Part shown: positions 27,936 through 36,511 of the stretch, in pieces | Layout: each line of letters begins with the position of its first letter | Numbering within the stretch: position 1 is the stretch's first letter | DNA from: CBDCWA01 sp965223255 | GTDB taxonomy: Bacteria; Pseudomonadota; Alphaproteobacteria; Rhizobiales; Hyphomicrobiaceae | Reading direction: 5' to 3' | Assembly (NCBI GenBank): GCA_965223255.1 | Contig: CBDCWA010000004.1 | Span: 1,054,001-1,118,000 of the forward strand | Length of the DNA: 64,000 bases | Made by a program: the position numbers and the translations under genes | Notes under the pieces: generated by a model | What the model was told of the DNA's origin: nothing | The model's database searches: none | What the model saw: the letters and a program-made list of their open reading frames with translations, nothing else

Positions 27936-27950
27936 GATCATTCTATGATC
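27936..27950. promoter_or_regulatory. candidate operator palindrome in divergent promoter region
   Basis: GATCAT-TCT-ATGATC is a perfect 6-bp inverted repeat with a 3-bp centre, midway between the divergent starts of the hydrolase (27860) and the dioxygenase (28029). It is well placed to regulate both operons. No regulator gene is adjacent, so the binding protein is unknown. Confidence 0.4.
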
Positions 27951-28028
27951 AACAGATGACAATCCCTAATCGAATACGGCTTGGGCCGGATCTCCAGACC
28001 GTATGGATGGTTCAACGAAGGCAATGAC

Positions 28029-29090
28029 ATGATCGACAAAGCACCATCTTCGCGCGCTTCCGATAACCTAGAGCAGCTTTCAAGGGACATCGACCGAAAG
28101 AGCATGATGCCGCTGTGGGAGCGAACCGGAGGTATGCGGCCTGGCTCTGACTGCATAGCCATGCATTGGCGCTATAACGACATAAAGCCGGACCTCTTAC
28201 GGGCCTGCGAACTGATAACCAAAAAACAAGCAGAGCGCCGTGTTCTGGTGCTGGAAAATGAAGCCTTACGCGGCACAACGTATATCACCAACACGCTCTA
28301 TGCCGGCCTGCAGATCATTCTGCCAGGGGAAATCGCACCGTCCCACAGGCATACACCAAACGCCCTCAGATTTGTCATCGAGGGCGACGGCGCCTACACG
28401 GCCGTCGACGGCGAACGCCTGATGATGCACCCGGGCGATTTTATCGTCACACCCAATTGGACCTGGCATGATCATGGCAATCTCGGCGACGGCCCTGTGG
28501 TTTGGCTGGATGGCCTCGACTCGCCTTTCACCAATTTTCTCGGCACAACTTTCCGCGAGGACCTGACCGACGACCGCCAGAACCTGTTTCGTCAAGACGG
28601 CGATAATGCCGCAGCCTTTGCTGCCAACATGCTGCCGCACGACTTCCGCCCAGCAAGCGCACAATCACCAATTTTGCACTATCCGTTTACACAAACGAAA
28701 AAGGCATTGGAACACCTTGCCGCAACCACCGATCCCCATCCCGCCCACGGCGTTAAACTGCGCTATGCCAATCCGGCAACGGGCCGGCATCCGTTTTCCA
28801 CCATGGCCGTCTTTATGCAGCGACTTCCAGCCAACTTCTCAGGCCGCGACTATCGCTCAACCGAGGGCAGCGTTTTCTGCGTCGTCGAAGGTGATGGGAA
28901 ACTTATCGCAGGCGACAAAACATTCGAGATGACGCAACACGACGTCGCCGTCGTCCCCTCCTGGACCGCCTATCGATTTGAAACCTCAACGGCGATGATG
29001 ATCTTTAGCTATTCCGACCGTGCCGGCCAAGAGGCTCTTGGCTTCTGGCACGACGAAGATCCGCCCATGGCAAAAGACAAGCAGCCCTAG
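28029..29090 (+). CDS. gentisate 1,2-dioxygenase-like bicupin
   Basis: A 353-residue bicupin close in pattern to gentisate, salicylate and 1-hydroxy-2-naphthoate dioxygenases, which cleave an aromatic ring using Fe(II) and O2. The N-terminal cupin carries the three-His site: PSHRHTPNALRFVIEGDG (His106, His108) and WTWHDHGN (His147). The C-terminal cupin lacks the HxH and is structural, as in the family. I start at 28029 (MIDKAPSSRASDN); the frame is open 16 codons upstream. The MFS gene follows after 48 nt. Confidence 0.85.
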   Translation: MIDKAPSSRASDNLEQLSRDIDRKSMMPLWERTGGMRPGSDCIAMHWRYNDIKPDLLRACELITKKQAERRVLVLENEALRGTTYITNTLYAGLQIILPGEIAPSHRHTPNALRFVIEGDGAYTAVDGERLMMHPGDFIVTPNWTWHDHGNLGDGPVVWLDGLDSPFTNFLGTTFREDLTDDRQNLFRQDGDNAAAFAANMLPHDFRPASAQSPILHYPFTQTKKALEHLAATTDPHPAHGVKLRYANPATGRHPFSTMAVFMQRLPANFSGRDYRSTEGSVFCVVEGDGKLIAGDKTFEMTQHDVAVVPSWTAYRFETSTAMMIFSYSDRAGQEALGFWHDEDPPMAKDKQP

Positions 29091-29138
29091 TCCCACCAAG
29101 CCAGTAACAACGCAAGACTGCGGTAGCCCCCAAAACTG

Positions 29139-30338
29139 ATGATAAGAGCAATAGCCAAAGCCTTCGACGGTGTTGACGTTCGCCTGCATATACCGCTGTT
29201 GTTTCACTCTTGCCTAACCCAGACCGCCGGCAATTTAATCAGGGTCACCATTGTCTACCGCGCGCTTGAGCTTGAATTATCGATCATCCTGTTGGGCCTG
29301 ATCACCGCGACGTACGCTTTGCTTCCCGCGTTCTTGGCCATCCCGCTCGGGCGCTTTATGGACCGCGGGCATGACAGCAGCGTTTGTTGGATGGGTACCA
29401 GTCTCAAGATCGTGGCCAGCCTTGGGTTTATTCTGGTGCCACCATCTGCGGCGAGTCTATTTTTGTTTACCGGTCTCTTCGGTCTCGGCCACATGTTCAA
29501 CATTGGCGCGACGCAAATTGTCTGCGTCAGGTCTGCACGCGCTGACCGGCGCGATTTCGCATTCGGCAATTATATGATTGCCAATTCCATAGGACATACC
29601 TCAGGTCCACTTATTCTGAGCTTTGCCGCGCTTGGTACCGCCAGCCCCCCGACCCAATTCCTGTTCATTATTTGCGCCGCACTGACCAGCATTTCCTTGC
29701 TGATTGCGTTTCTGATGCGCCCCGCCCCGCGCGCGACACAAAAAAAACGTGAGGAGGCGGCAATTCCTATGGCGGAACTGCTGCGCAAGCCCGGTATTCC
29801 GGTGCTGCTAGCCATTGGCATCATCACCGTTACGGCCATTGATTTGATGCCCGTCTACCTTCCGGTTCTTGGCAAGGAAACCGGCATCGCCGTGTTTCAT
29901 ATCGGGCTCATTCTGACAACGCGTTCGATCGCATCGCTTGTTGCGAGGATTTTTTTCTCAACCCTGGTGTACCGTTTTGGCCGCCAGCGCATGTTCGTAG
30001 CCTCCTTGTTGATTTCAACCATCGGTTTTGGGACATTCGCACTGCCTGTTCCCGTGGAGGCTCTGTATGGCGCGTCTGTCCTGTTCGGGTTCGGCATGGG
30101 GCTTGCGACCACGTTGAGCGTGACCAGCCTGGTCAATGCCGCCCCGGCCGAAGCACGCGCTACCGTTATCTCACTCCGCATGTTTGGGAATCGCATCGCA
30201 CAGATAGCATTGCCCGCATTGGCCGGTCTGCTCGCGAGTGTTACCGGTGCTGCCGGCGTATTCGCCGTTCTCGCAACCGGCCTCGCCGCCGCCACTCACA
30301 CCATTCAAAAACATCCGAGCGCCAGCAACACCAAGTAG
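29139..30338 (+). CDS. MFS transporter
   Basis: A 399-residue major facilitator with about 12 membrane helices. The loop after helix 2 reads PLGRFMDRGHDSS, a variant of the MFS loop 2-3 motif. Located directly downstream of the ring-cleavage dioxygenase, it probably imports the aromatic substrate or exports a product. The substrate is unknown. The first ATG lacks a clear ribosome site, so the exact start is uncertain. Four hairpin repeats follow its stop. Confidence 0.85.
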   Translation: MIRAIAKAFDGVDVRLHIPLLFHSCLTQTAGNLIRVTIVYRALELELSIILLGLITATYALLPAFLAIPLGRFMDRGHDSSVCWMGTSLKIVASLGFILVPPSAASLFLFTGLFGLGHMFNIGATQIVCVRSARADRRDFAFGNYMIANSIGHTSGPLILSFAALGTASPPTQFLFIICAALTSISLLIAFLMRPAPRATQKKREEAAIPMAELLRKPGIPVLLAIGIITVTAIDLMPVYLPVLGKETGIAVFHIGLILTTRSIASLVARIFFSTLVYRFGRQRMFVASLLISTIGFGTFALPVPVEALYGASVLFGFGMGLATTLSVTSLVNAAPAEARATVISLRMFGNRIAQIALPALAGLLASVTGAAGVFAVLATGLAAATHTIQKHPSASNTK

Positions 30339-30354
30339 GGTGTACTTTAGCTTT

Positions 30355-30495
30355 CCCAACATCCCCCTGGTGGATGTTGGGCCTATGACCGCGACAACAT
30401 CACCCTGGCAGATGTTGGGCCTATGACCGCAACAACATCGCCCTGACGGATGTTGGGCATATGACCGCACCAACATCGGCCTGCCGAATGTTGGG
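30355..30495. repeat. four 38-bp tandem hairpin repeats
   Basis: Four copies begin at 30357, 30395, 30433 and 30471, an exact 38-bp period. Each holds a 7-bp stem (CAACATC / GATGTTG) around a 9-nt loop with CCCTG, joined by a conserved GGCNTATGACCGC linker. The fourth has changed stem bases (CAACAT / ATGTTG). The array fills the gap between the convergent MFS gene and the rnpB 3' end. The period is not a multiple of three and the frames break, so it is not a protein repeat. Confidence 0.92.
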
Positions 30496-30509
30496 CAAGA
30501 TAAAGAATC

Positions 30510-30926
30510 AGTCGGCCTGTAAGCCGGGTTCTGTCTGGAAGGCGAACCTTCCTGGGCGACCATTCATCTGGGACGGCCATTGCTGACCGCCTCATGCAAC
30601 CAACCCGGGCGAGAAATCTGGAAACGGACCTGGCGCCAAGCATTTCTGCACACACCCGCTCGCCCCTATTTGGTCTTGCTCCCGGTGGGGTTTACCCTGC
30701 CACCGACGTTGCCGCCGGCGCGGTGCGCTCTTACCGCACCATTTCACCCTTACCCGCCAATGCCCGCAGGCCTGCCAGGCGGTGTATTTTCTGTGGCACT
30801 TTCCCTGAGGTCACCCTCGGCGGCCGTTAGCCGCCACCGTGTCTCCATGGAGCCCGGACTTTCCTCCACCCCGCCGACCTTCGGCCATAAAGCCGGTCAG
30901 CGTGGCAGCGGCCGCCCGGCCGACTG
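30510..30926 (-). ncRNA. rnpB: RNase P RNA
   Basis: The catalytic RNA that matures tRNA 5' ends. Conserved core elements are visible on the minus strand: GGAGGAAAGTCCGGGC (30867-30852) near the 5' end and CAGAACCCGGCTTACAGGCC near the 3' end. The termini AGTCGGCC and GGCCGACT pair to form P1, fixing the gene at about 417 nt, normal for an alphaproteobacterial A-type RNA. Confidence 0.96.
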
Positions 30927-30933
30927 ACCAAAT

Positions 30934-30963
30934 GAATAAGGTCCTAAATGCCGTCGACGTCAA
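30934..30963 (-). promoter_or_regulatory. probable rnpB promoter
   Basis: On the minus strand TTGACG (30963-30958), an 18-nt spacer and TTATTC (30939-30934) lie just upstream of the RNase P RNA 5' end, the -10 ending about 8 nt before the P1 helix. Position and -35 quality support it. Confidence 0.55.
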
Positions 30964-31053
30964 GGCTATAACCAAGTCACGATGAACCGACCAGCGCACT
31001 CGCGCCATGGCAGACCCAAAAAGTCGGCCAGCAGGAATTGTGCGTCGTCCGCC

Positions 31054-31311
31054 CTATTGCGCCGGGTCGGGCTTGCGACCCGTCACTTGTTCAATGGCAA
31101 TGGCTGCCAGAACGCGTGATGAAAGGCTTCCTTGAGTTGTAGAACCGTGGGTGAGCTTTTGCCCGAGCGATGACGTATTGACCGGCGCCAATGATCCGTC
31201 AGCCAGACCGTTCGTCGGTGATTTGCTGGTCTCGCCGCAACCGGCAAGAATCAACGCGAAAACTGCGACAACGCGGAACGATCGAAACACGCCACCCCCA
31301 CAAAAATCCAT
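31054..31311 (-). CDS. small predicted lipoprotein
   Basis: An 85-residue protein starting at the ATG at 31311 (MDFCGGGVFRSFRVVAV). A hydrophobic stretch ends in the lipobox LAGC, so it should be lipidated on that Cys and exported. The mature part is Ser/Thr/Gly-rich and not recognised. It resembles the very short lipoproteins common in alphaproteobacteria. The frame is open upstream, but homology-free. Confidence 0.6.
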   Translation of the reverse strand: MDFCGGGVFRSFRVVAVFALILAGCGETSKSPTNGLADGSLAPVNTSSLGQKLTHGSTTQGSLSSRVLAAIAIEQVTGRKPDPAQ

Positions 31312-31598
31312 GCCCCGGATTGGATCAGGCCACGCAAAAGTAACGATCCAGTCCAAAGGCGCAAGTGCAATAGAGCCGCATCGCACTCAAGTATTGGAGA
31401 TGATCACAGCCTGAAATTGCGGCGGTGATAAGAACTTACCAAATAGTTATAGTGAACCATTTTGGGCACAAATGATCATAGTTCTGATAATTATGCTTCA
31501 AGTTTACTCTTTGTAATCAATAATATGCCACGGTTAACCTAAACCGCATATCAACCAATTGGCCAAAAGAAGGGCAATGGCCGGAAGAAAGTGTAGTT

Positions 31599-31868
31599 AT
31601 GGCACGTAGAGACACAACGAGTTTAGTTGACGAGCAATCTGCTGCATCGGGCCAGTCGTCGGAAGCCCTGTTGCAGCTTGGCCTGATGTACGCAACCGGC
31701 CGCGACGTCGAGATGGACTATGTGATGGCCCACAAGTGGCTGAACATTGCTGCCGCCCGTGGCAACGCGATTGCACGTTCTTATCGCACTGAATTATCTC
31801 GCGATATGAGCCGGCAGGAGATCGCCAGAGCCCAGCGCCTGGCCCGCACCTGGATGGCCAAACATTAA
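31599..31868 (+). CDS. Sel1-like repeat protein
   Basis: An 89-residue protein with one clear Sel1 unit: ALLQLGLMYATGRDVEMDYV followed by AHKWLNIAAARGN, then a helical tail. Sel1 repeats are TPR-like helical hairpins used for protein contacts. No signal peptide. It is a short, single-gene unit after an AT-rich intergenic stretch (31390-31598) that probably has its promoter. Partner unknown. Confidence 0.75.
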   Translation: MARRDTTSLVDEQSAASGQSSEALLQLGLMYATGRDVEMDYVMAHKWLNIAAARGNAIARSYRTELSRDMSRQEIARAQRLARTWMAKH

Positions 31869-31918
31869 TCGACATCCGCTGGCGTACATAAACCTGTAAG
31901 CCAGGGTATTTTTATAAT

Positions 31919-32467
31919 TTAACATTTTCTGAACAGCGACGTCACACAATCCCAGCTTCTTTGCATGACACCGCCGACCGCCCGACCGGCTTTTTTGGCG
32001 CCTTCGGTAACGGTCTTGCCCGCGCCTTGCAAAGATTTCTTTGAATCTTCGAGAGTATTCTTCGCCAATTCTTTAACGGTTCGCGGCGGCGCATTACCAC
32101 GCTTGCTCGGCTCCGGACCGGTCTTTTCCGGCGGTATCGCAGTTCTGTTTGGCGCTGGTGGCACAGCCAGCAAATGTGACGCTTCAAGCATGACGGCCCG
32201 CCCCTCACATGCAGCTCCCGTTGTGGGGCCTGCGCGACAGCTTCCATGCCGGCCCAAACGGGCGATCCCGCGGACACAGGCAAAACGCACCGCCCGCTCC
32301 GCCCGGTTCACACCTTGCAGCTTTTCGCTGCCCTTAACCTGGCAACGATAGGTGGTTGCCGGTTCACTGCACACCACGCATATTTCCTGCGCACTCGCCG
32401 CCTGCACGCTGCATGTCGCAACAAGTCCAATCGCAAAACCTAATAGTCCTGTGAGACGCATAGTCAT
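31919..32467 (-). CDS. secreted cysteine-containing protein of unknown function
   Basis: A 182-residue protein starting at the ATG at 32467 (MTMRLTGLLGFAIGL) with a GAGAGG site. It has a signal peptide ending near SAQ, then a cysteine-rich part including EICVVCSEPATTYRC, then a Pro/Lys-rich region and a C-terminal amphipathic segment KKSLQGAGKTVTEGAKKAG, ending in Cys. The paired cysteines suggest disulfides in the periplasm. No family recognised. Confidence 0.6.
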   Translation of the reverse strand: MTMRLTGLLGFAIGLVATCSVQAASAQEICVVCSEPATTYRCQVKGSEKLQGVNRAERAVRFACVRGIARLGRHGSCRAGPTTGAACEGRAVMLEASHLLAVPPAPNRTAIPPEKTGPEPSKRGNAPPRTVKELAKNTLEDSKKSLQGAGKTVTEGAKKAGRAVGGVMQRSWDCVTSLFRKC

Positions 32468-32599
32468 TTTGCCTCTCCATCCGCCCCCCGCACATGGCCC
32501 AAGATTTGGGCTATTTCCGCCGGCCTGCCCCGACACCACAACAAGTCTAACATATGTGAGCCCGTAAAAAACGCCGCTTGTCCAGTTAGGAGAGCCGGA

Positions 32600-33232
32600 T
32601 TAGGGCTGACCGATAAGCAAATAGGTTTGAAAGGGCCGGCGCTCGCATAAACGCTGATAATAGGCCTCAATCCCCGCCAGACGCGGCTTGTCAAACTCCA
32701 GGCTGCACCATCTATGCACACACACGCCGACACAAATATCGCCGAGCGTAAAGGTTTCTCCGGCGACAAATGGCCCTTTACCAAGCTCGCCATCCAGAGT
32801 TCCCATGAGTTTGTTCCAATCGCCTTGCGCTTTGGCGATCATGGCGGCGGACTCATAGCCGGGCGCCTTAACGACCATACCGTGAAACACCGTCCGCATA
32901 GGAGCGCCGATCTCCGAGCCGACCCAATCCATCCAGGTATCGACCACCACCCGAAGTTTCAGATCATCGGGATAAAGATCCCGGCGCTCGTGCTTGGCCG
33001 CCAGATAACGAATAATCGCATGGCTTTCGCGCATGATGTAGCCGTCATCACTAACGGTCGGCACCCGTTCAAATGGATTGAGGGCGCGATAGACCGGGTC
33101 ACTCGCGGGGCGAAACCCGCGTCCCCAATCCTCCCGCTCGAAATCCAGGCCGATCTCGCCACATGTCCACAGCACTTTGCGCACATTGCTGGAGTTTGCG
33201 CGTCCGTATATTTTCAGCATTGATTTACTCAT
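32600..33232 (-). CDS. glutathione S-transferase family protein
   Basis: A 210-residue cytosolic GST fold. The N-terminal thioredoxin domain has KIYGRANSSNVRKVLW, with a likely catalytic Ser, the ERVPTVSDDG cis-Pro turn and ESHAIIRYLA for the glutathione gamma-Glu site. The C-terminal helical domain has FVAGETFTLGDICVG. Substrate unknown. The start (33232) has a weak ribosome site; Met5 is the alternative. Confidence 0.88.
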   Translation of the reverse strand: MSKSMLKIYGRANSSNVRKVLWTCGEIGLDFEREDWGRGFRPASDPVYRALNPFERVPTVSDDGYIMRESHAIIRYLAAKHERRDLYPDDLKLRVVVDTWMDWVGSEIGAPMRTVFHGMVVKAPGYESAAMIAKAQGDWNKLMGTLDGELGKGPFVAGETFTLGDICVGVCVHRWCSLEFDKPRLAGIEAYYQRLCERRPFQTYLLIGQP

Positions 33233-33360
33233 TCACCAAGAAGCCGACATAACCCAGGCCCACGTCACATCTTCCGATAAGCTCCAGTCTAGGCTACCAG
33301 AAGCGACGACAAATAATACTGACGAACTACATCCAGTTTCCAATCCTGTGGACTTGCGAT

Positions 33361-33861
33361 ATGCCGATTGAACAACCAGAAAAAGCATTCCCCGTCTCTT
33401 GGGACCAATTCCACCGTGACGCCCGCGCACTGGCCTGGCGCCTGATGGATAAGGGCCCCTTTTCAGCCATCATTTGTATTACCCGCGGTGGTTTGGTACC
33501 GACCGCAATTGTCGCCCGCGAACTTGGCATTCGCGTGATTGAGACGGTTTGTGTTGAGAGCTACCAGGATGAAACCGTGCAGGGACAAATACGGGTCCTC
33601 AAGACCATATCGCCTGAGATTGCGAGCCTCGCCGCAACCACCGATGCCAAGCTTCTCGTCGTTGACGATCTCACGGATACCGGCAAGACGGCACGTCTGA
33701 TCAAGACGCTTCTCCCGGATGCTCATTTCGCAGCAGTTTACGCCAAGCCGATGGGTACTCCATTGATCGACACGTTCGTCACCTCCGTTAGCCAAGACAC
33801 CTGGATCTATTTTCCCTGGGATTTGGGCCTATCGTACCAGGCCCCGATTGGCCCACCATGA
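33361..33861 (+). CDS. gpt: xanthine(-guanine) phosphoribosyltransferase
   Basis: A 166-residue type I phosphoribosyltransferase that salvages xanthine or guanine with PRPP. The PRPP-binding motif LLVVDDLTDTGKT and the N-terminal ITRGGLVPTAIVAREL match Gpt, as does the C-terminal WIYFPWD. It is close to the E. coli enzyme in length. It lies immediately before tRNA-Ser. Confidence 0.88.
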   Translation: MPIEQPEKAFPVSWDQFHRDARALAWRLMDKGPFSAIICITRGGLVPTAIVARELGIRVIETVCVESYQDETVQGQIRVLKTISPEIASLAATTDAKLLVVDDLTDTGKTARLIKTLLPDAHFAAVYAKPMGTPLIDTFVTSVSQDTWIYFPWDLGLSYQAPIGPP

Positions 33862-33940
33862 GACCGATTACAATAGCGGGGCAGGCCACCTCCATCTCTT
33901 GCATTAAGTGAATGAACTGTTATACCCGGCCATTCAGACC

Positions 33941-34030
33941 GGAGACGTGGCCGAGTGGCTGAAGGCGCTCCCCTGCTAAGGGAGTATACGGGAGACCGTA
34001 TCGAGGGTTCGAATCCCTCCGTCTCCGCCA
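33941..34030 (+). tRNA. tRNA-Ser (GCT), CCA encoded
   Basis: A 90-nt class II tRNA. The acceptor stem GGAGACG / CGTCTCC, the anticodon stem-loop CTCCC-CTGCTAA-GGGAG giving anticodon GCT, a variable arm, and the GGTTCGAATCC T-arm are clear. Discriminator G is followed by an encoded CCA. Confidence 0.97.
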
Positions 34031-34494
34031 GGGGTTAAGCTAACTAATTGTTTTAAATTATTTAATTGACCTCATCCGTTTTTGTTCCCACATTTATTCC
34101 CACAGATTTTAGTAGTTCTCCGGACTCTATGGGCCAACCTTCATTAGCCGTCGGAAGACCTCTGGGATATTACCCGTAAATATTCGGATGCGATGCCTTG
34201 GACGGTTCGGCTATTAATGCACCGCCTTGGTTCATCGGCCTACCAGGGGGCTTTACAGGGTCGCCGTCAAAGTGAACTGGGCTGCAGCGATTAGTCAGGA
34301 CTTCGCGCATGCGCAGCCTCGCCGCGGAAAGCTTGCTTACAACTGAGCCGCGTACTCTCGGTTGCAGTCGCTGACTGTCTAGCATTACCCCCTCAAGCCA
34401 CCTCTTTTGCTCAGTCCCCGCTTAATACAAGTACAGCGTGGCTCGCAAAAGGCCAGAGAGCAATTAAGATCAGCCACCACTGAGGAATGAAACC
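34031..34494. other. tRNA-proximal island edge without a clear gene
   Basis: These 464 nt directly follow the tRNA 3' end. The minus strand near 34050-34140 has an open frame ending in VGINVGTKTDEVN, but without a start or recognised family. The DNA contains a tandem motif GTTCCCACATTTATTCCCACA slightly shorter than 20 nt-scale repeats (34084-34104), two copies of TTCCCACA 13 nt apart. The base composition changes from the flanks. It may be the remnant of an integration event; no integrase is evident. Confidence 0.35.
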
Positions 34495-34743
34495 TCACTG
34501 AGCTTGCTGCTTCTTCTGACCCGGAGCCGATGCTTCAGGTGTGGCTGTTACTTTCATCGAAATACTGCCGTATCCGAAATACACGATTGTTCCAAAGATT
34601 GCGCCGAATATTACCGATGTAATCAGTGCATTGGCGACGCGATTACCAAAGAAGATGTTGTTGCCGATCCATGACACAATGAACACAACGACCGACGCCA
34701 CAAGAACTGGCTCAAACCAAACGTATTCCGTTGGTAGTATCAT
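34495..34743 (-). CDS. small membrane protein, two helices
   Basis: An 82-residue protein with two predicted membrane helices (about 13-30 and 40-58) and a Gln/Lys-rich tail. An AGGAGG site lies nine nt before the ATG. No family recognised. It is the downstream partner of the LapA-domain gene (17 nt apart), suggesting an operon of small envelope proteins. Confidence 0.6.
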   Translation of the reverse strand: MILPTEYVWFEPVLVASVVVFIVSWIGNNIFFGNRVANALITSVIFGAIFGTIVYFGYGSISMKVTATPEASAPGQKKQQAQ

Positions 34744-34760
34744 TTACTGTAGCCTCCTGA

Positions 34761-35012
34761 TTAATCGGTTTGGGAATCCATTCCGGTGGCCTTTCGGCCC
34801 GAACTGTACCCGTAGAGCCAGCCAATCACCAATCCAACGACCAAGCTGATGGCGATCACCACGATCCGGCGCGACTCGAACGACCAGAACAGAAAATTTA
34901 AGTTGACCTTTGCCGTATTTTGCAAAACGAAGATTCCAAGGAAAGCACCAAGAACCAGGATCGCCCAGTGCCGCGCCTGCCCTGCAAATCTAGTGAGCAC
35001 GGGTTTTTTCAT
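34761..35012 (-). CDS. LapA-domain (DUF1049) membrane protein
   Basis: An 83-residue protein with two membrane helices (about 16-30 and 50-68) and the LapA-type pattern LQNTAKVNLNFLFWSFE followed by GLVIGWLYGYSSGRK. Its role is unknown; the E. coli relative takes part in LPS-assembly control. It is followed by a small membrane protein gene in the same direction. Confidence 0.75.
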   Translation of the reverse strand: MKKPVLTRFAGQARHWAILVLGAFLGIFVLQNTAKVNLNFLFWSFESRRIVVIAISLVVGLVIGWLYGYSSGRKATGMDSQTD

Positions 35013-35083
35013 CTTCCATCATTGAGACATGTCCAGGTGTTCTTGGTGCCAAAGCAATTCAATGAATGGCCTTTAGATCGCCG

Positions 35084-36259
35084 CTAAAGATCCTTAGTCC
35101 ATTTCTCCAACAACCGCCCGGCCGTGTCTTTTCCTCCCCAGCCAATCGCAATGGCAACACCGAGCGCGATAGCACCGATGAGCAAGGCGAACCCCAACGT
35201 GATGATCTCGTTAGCGACGCCCATCTGCCGCAGGCCCATTGCAGCAGCCAGCACGATGATGGCCACTCTCAGCAGACCCGATACCGGCTTGGCGTCTTTC
35301 GATTTTTCGACAATCCCTGCAACGAAATCGGCAGCCACGACACCAAATGCGATGATCACGCTACCGAGCAGGATCTGTCCGCCCAGGGCAAGTATCGTCG
35401 AGAGCATATCTGACAGCACCGCGAAGTTAAGAAGCTTCGCAGATTCGATAATCCCAAAAACCATGATGGCAAAAAAGGCGATGTAGCCGGCAATCTGCGA
35501 TGGCGGCGTCCCGCCCAAGACTTCCCGGGTGACCCCTATGCGCTCGCCGATTTTGTCGAAGCCCAGCGTGGGTAGGAGCGTGGCAAGCGTTGTAGAAGCG
35601 AATTTGGCTATGATGAAAGCCAGTAGGAGCACGATGGCGGCCGCGAAAATGTTTGGGATTGCGTCGAGAATGCTCACGAGCATGCGCTGCGCCGGATCGG
35701 AGATCGAGCGAATATCTAGTGCCTCCAGCGCGGCAATCGCAACGGGAATAATCAATAGCGTGAATACCAGAACGCCAGCAAAATTTGAGATTCCGGTTTC
35801 GCCGGTCACCTGGGCAAAACCAAAACGCTGGGAGAGCGAATCTGCCTGAGCAGCCTTGAGCGTACTGGTGAGGGCACGGCGCGCAACGACGGCAACGATC
35901 CAACCGATGCCGAGGATCAAGCCAGCGCCGATCAGATTCGGCAAGAACGCAAGGAACTTCTCGACCATCGATTGCATTGGTTTGAGAAGACCTTCGAGTC
36001 CGAGTACGCCTAACGCGGCAGGCAGGGCCACGAGTATCGTCACCCAGAACAAAGCTTTGCCGATTGAGGTGCCAAGGTCCTGCCCTGTCTCAGTGGACAA
36101 CTTTCCAAACGATGTGCGATTGATCACATACTTGGCAGCGGACGACAGCCCCCTTCCGATAAAATAGGCCACAATAAGAATTGCGATGGCCGCAAGTAGC
36201 TTTGGACCGTATGAAAATATTGCTTCGTAGAGAGCTTCAAACTGCTTTTGTAGATTCAT
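35084..36259 (-). CDS. TM-helix (CmpX-type) mechanosensitive-channel-like protein
   Basis: A 391-residue, strongly hydrophobic protein made of repeated pairs of membrane helices with segments such as LPNLIGAGLILGIGWIVA and IPNIFAAAIVLLLAFIIAKF, typical of the conserved TM helix family related to mechanosensitive channels (CmpX). The soluble MscS beta domain is not visible, so it is not a full MscS. It may sense membrane tension or envelope stress. It is divergent from a cation antiporter across 250 nt. Confidence 0.75.
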   Translation of the reverse strand: MNLQKQFEALYEAIFSYGPKLLAAIAILIVAYFIGRGLSSAAKYVINRTSFGKLSTETGQDLGTSIGKALFWVTILVALPAALGVLGLEGLLKPMQSMVEKFLAFLPNLIGAGLILGIGWIVAVVARRALTSTLKAAQADSLSQRFGFAQVTGETGISNFAGVLVFTLLIIPVAIAALEALDIRSISDPAQRMLVSILDAIPNIFAAAIVLLLAFIIAKFASTTLATLLPTLGFDKIGERIGVTREVLGGTPPSQIAGYIAFFAIMVFGIIESAKLLNFAVLSDMLSTILALGGQILLGSVIIAFGVVAADFVAGIVEKSKDAKPVSGLLRVAIIVLAAAMGLRQMGVANEIITLGFALLIGAIALGVAIAIGWGGKDTAGRLLEKWTKDL

Positions 36260-36511
36260 GACTATTAGCTCCGTTTTCTACATGCAGCTTTGCCGGCCTA
36301 TGCGCTCTTGAACCGACATATTCATCTCAAACTGAATCTGACGGCCGCGCAGAGACTACTATAGACTTAAATATTCACACAGCTTCCTGTTGATATCATT
36401 GATATTTGTCAAAACAGTTTTACCAAAAACTGACGATCTTTAGCCTTCAACATTGAAGTCAAACAATGTCATCGGTCCTCGTCATAACGTGTCTCTAAGG
36501 GACACTGGCAA

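Noticed and set aside
30355..30495. CRISPR array at the tandem repeats
   Set aside because: Repeats are contiguous with no unique spacers and no cas genes are nearby.
30238..30563. Open frames through the 38-bp repeats
   Set aside because: A 38-bp period is not a multiple of three and the frames do not give a protein repeat; stem conservation points to RNA or DNA structure.
34170..34385. 71-codon minus frame after tRNA-Ser
   Set aside because: No start context, family or conserved pattern; the area is treated as an island edge without gene.
35084..36259. Full MscS mechanosensitive channel
   Set aside because: The soluble beta-domain and typical MscS pore helix pattern are not visible; only repeated TM-helix units are.
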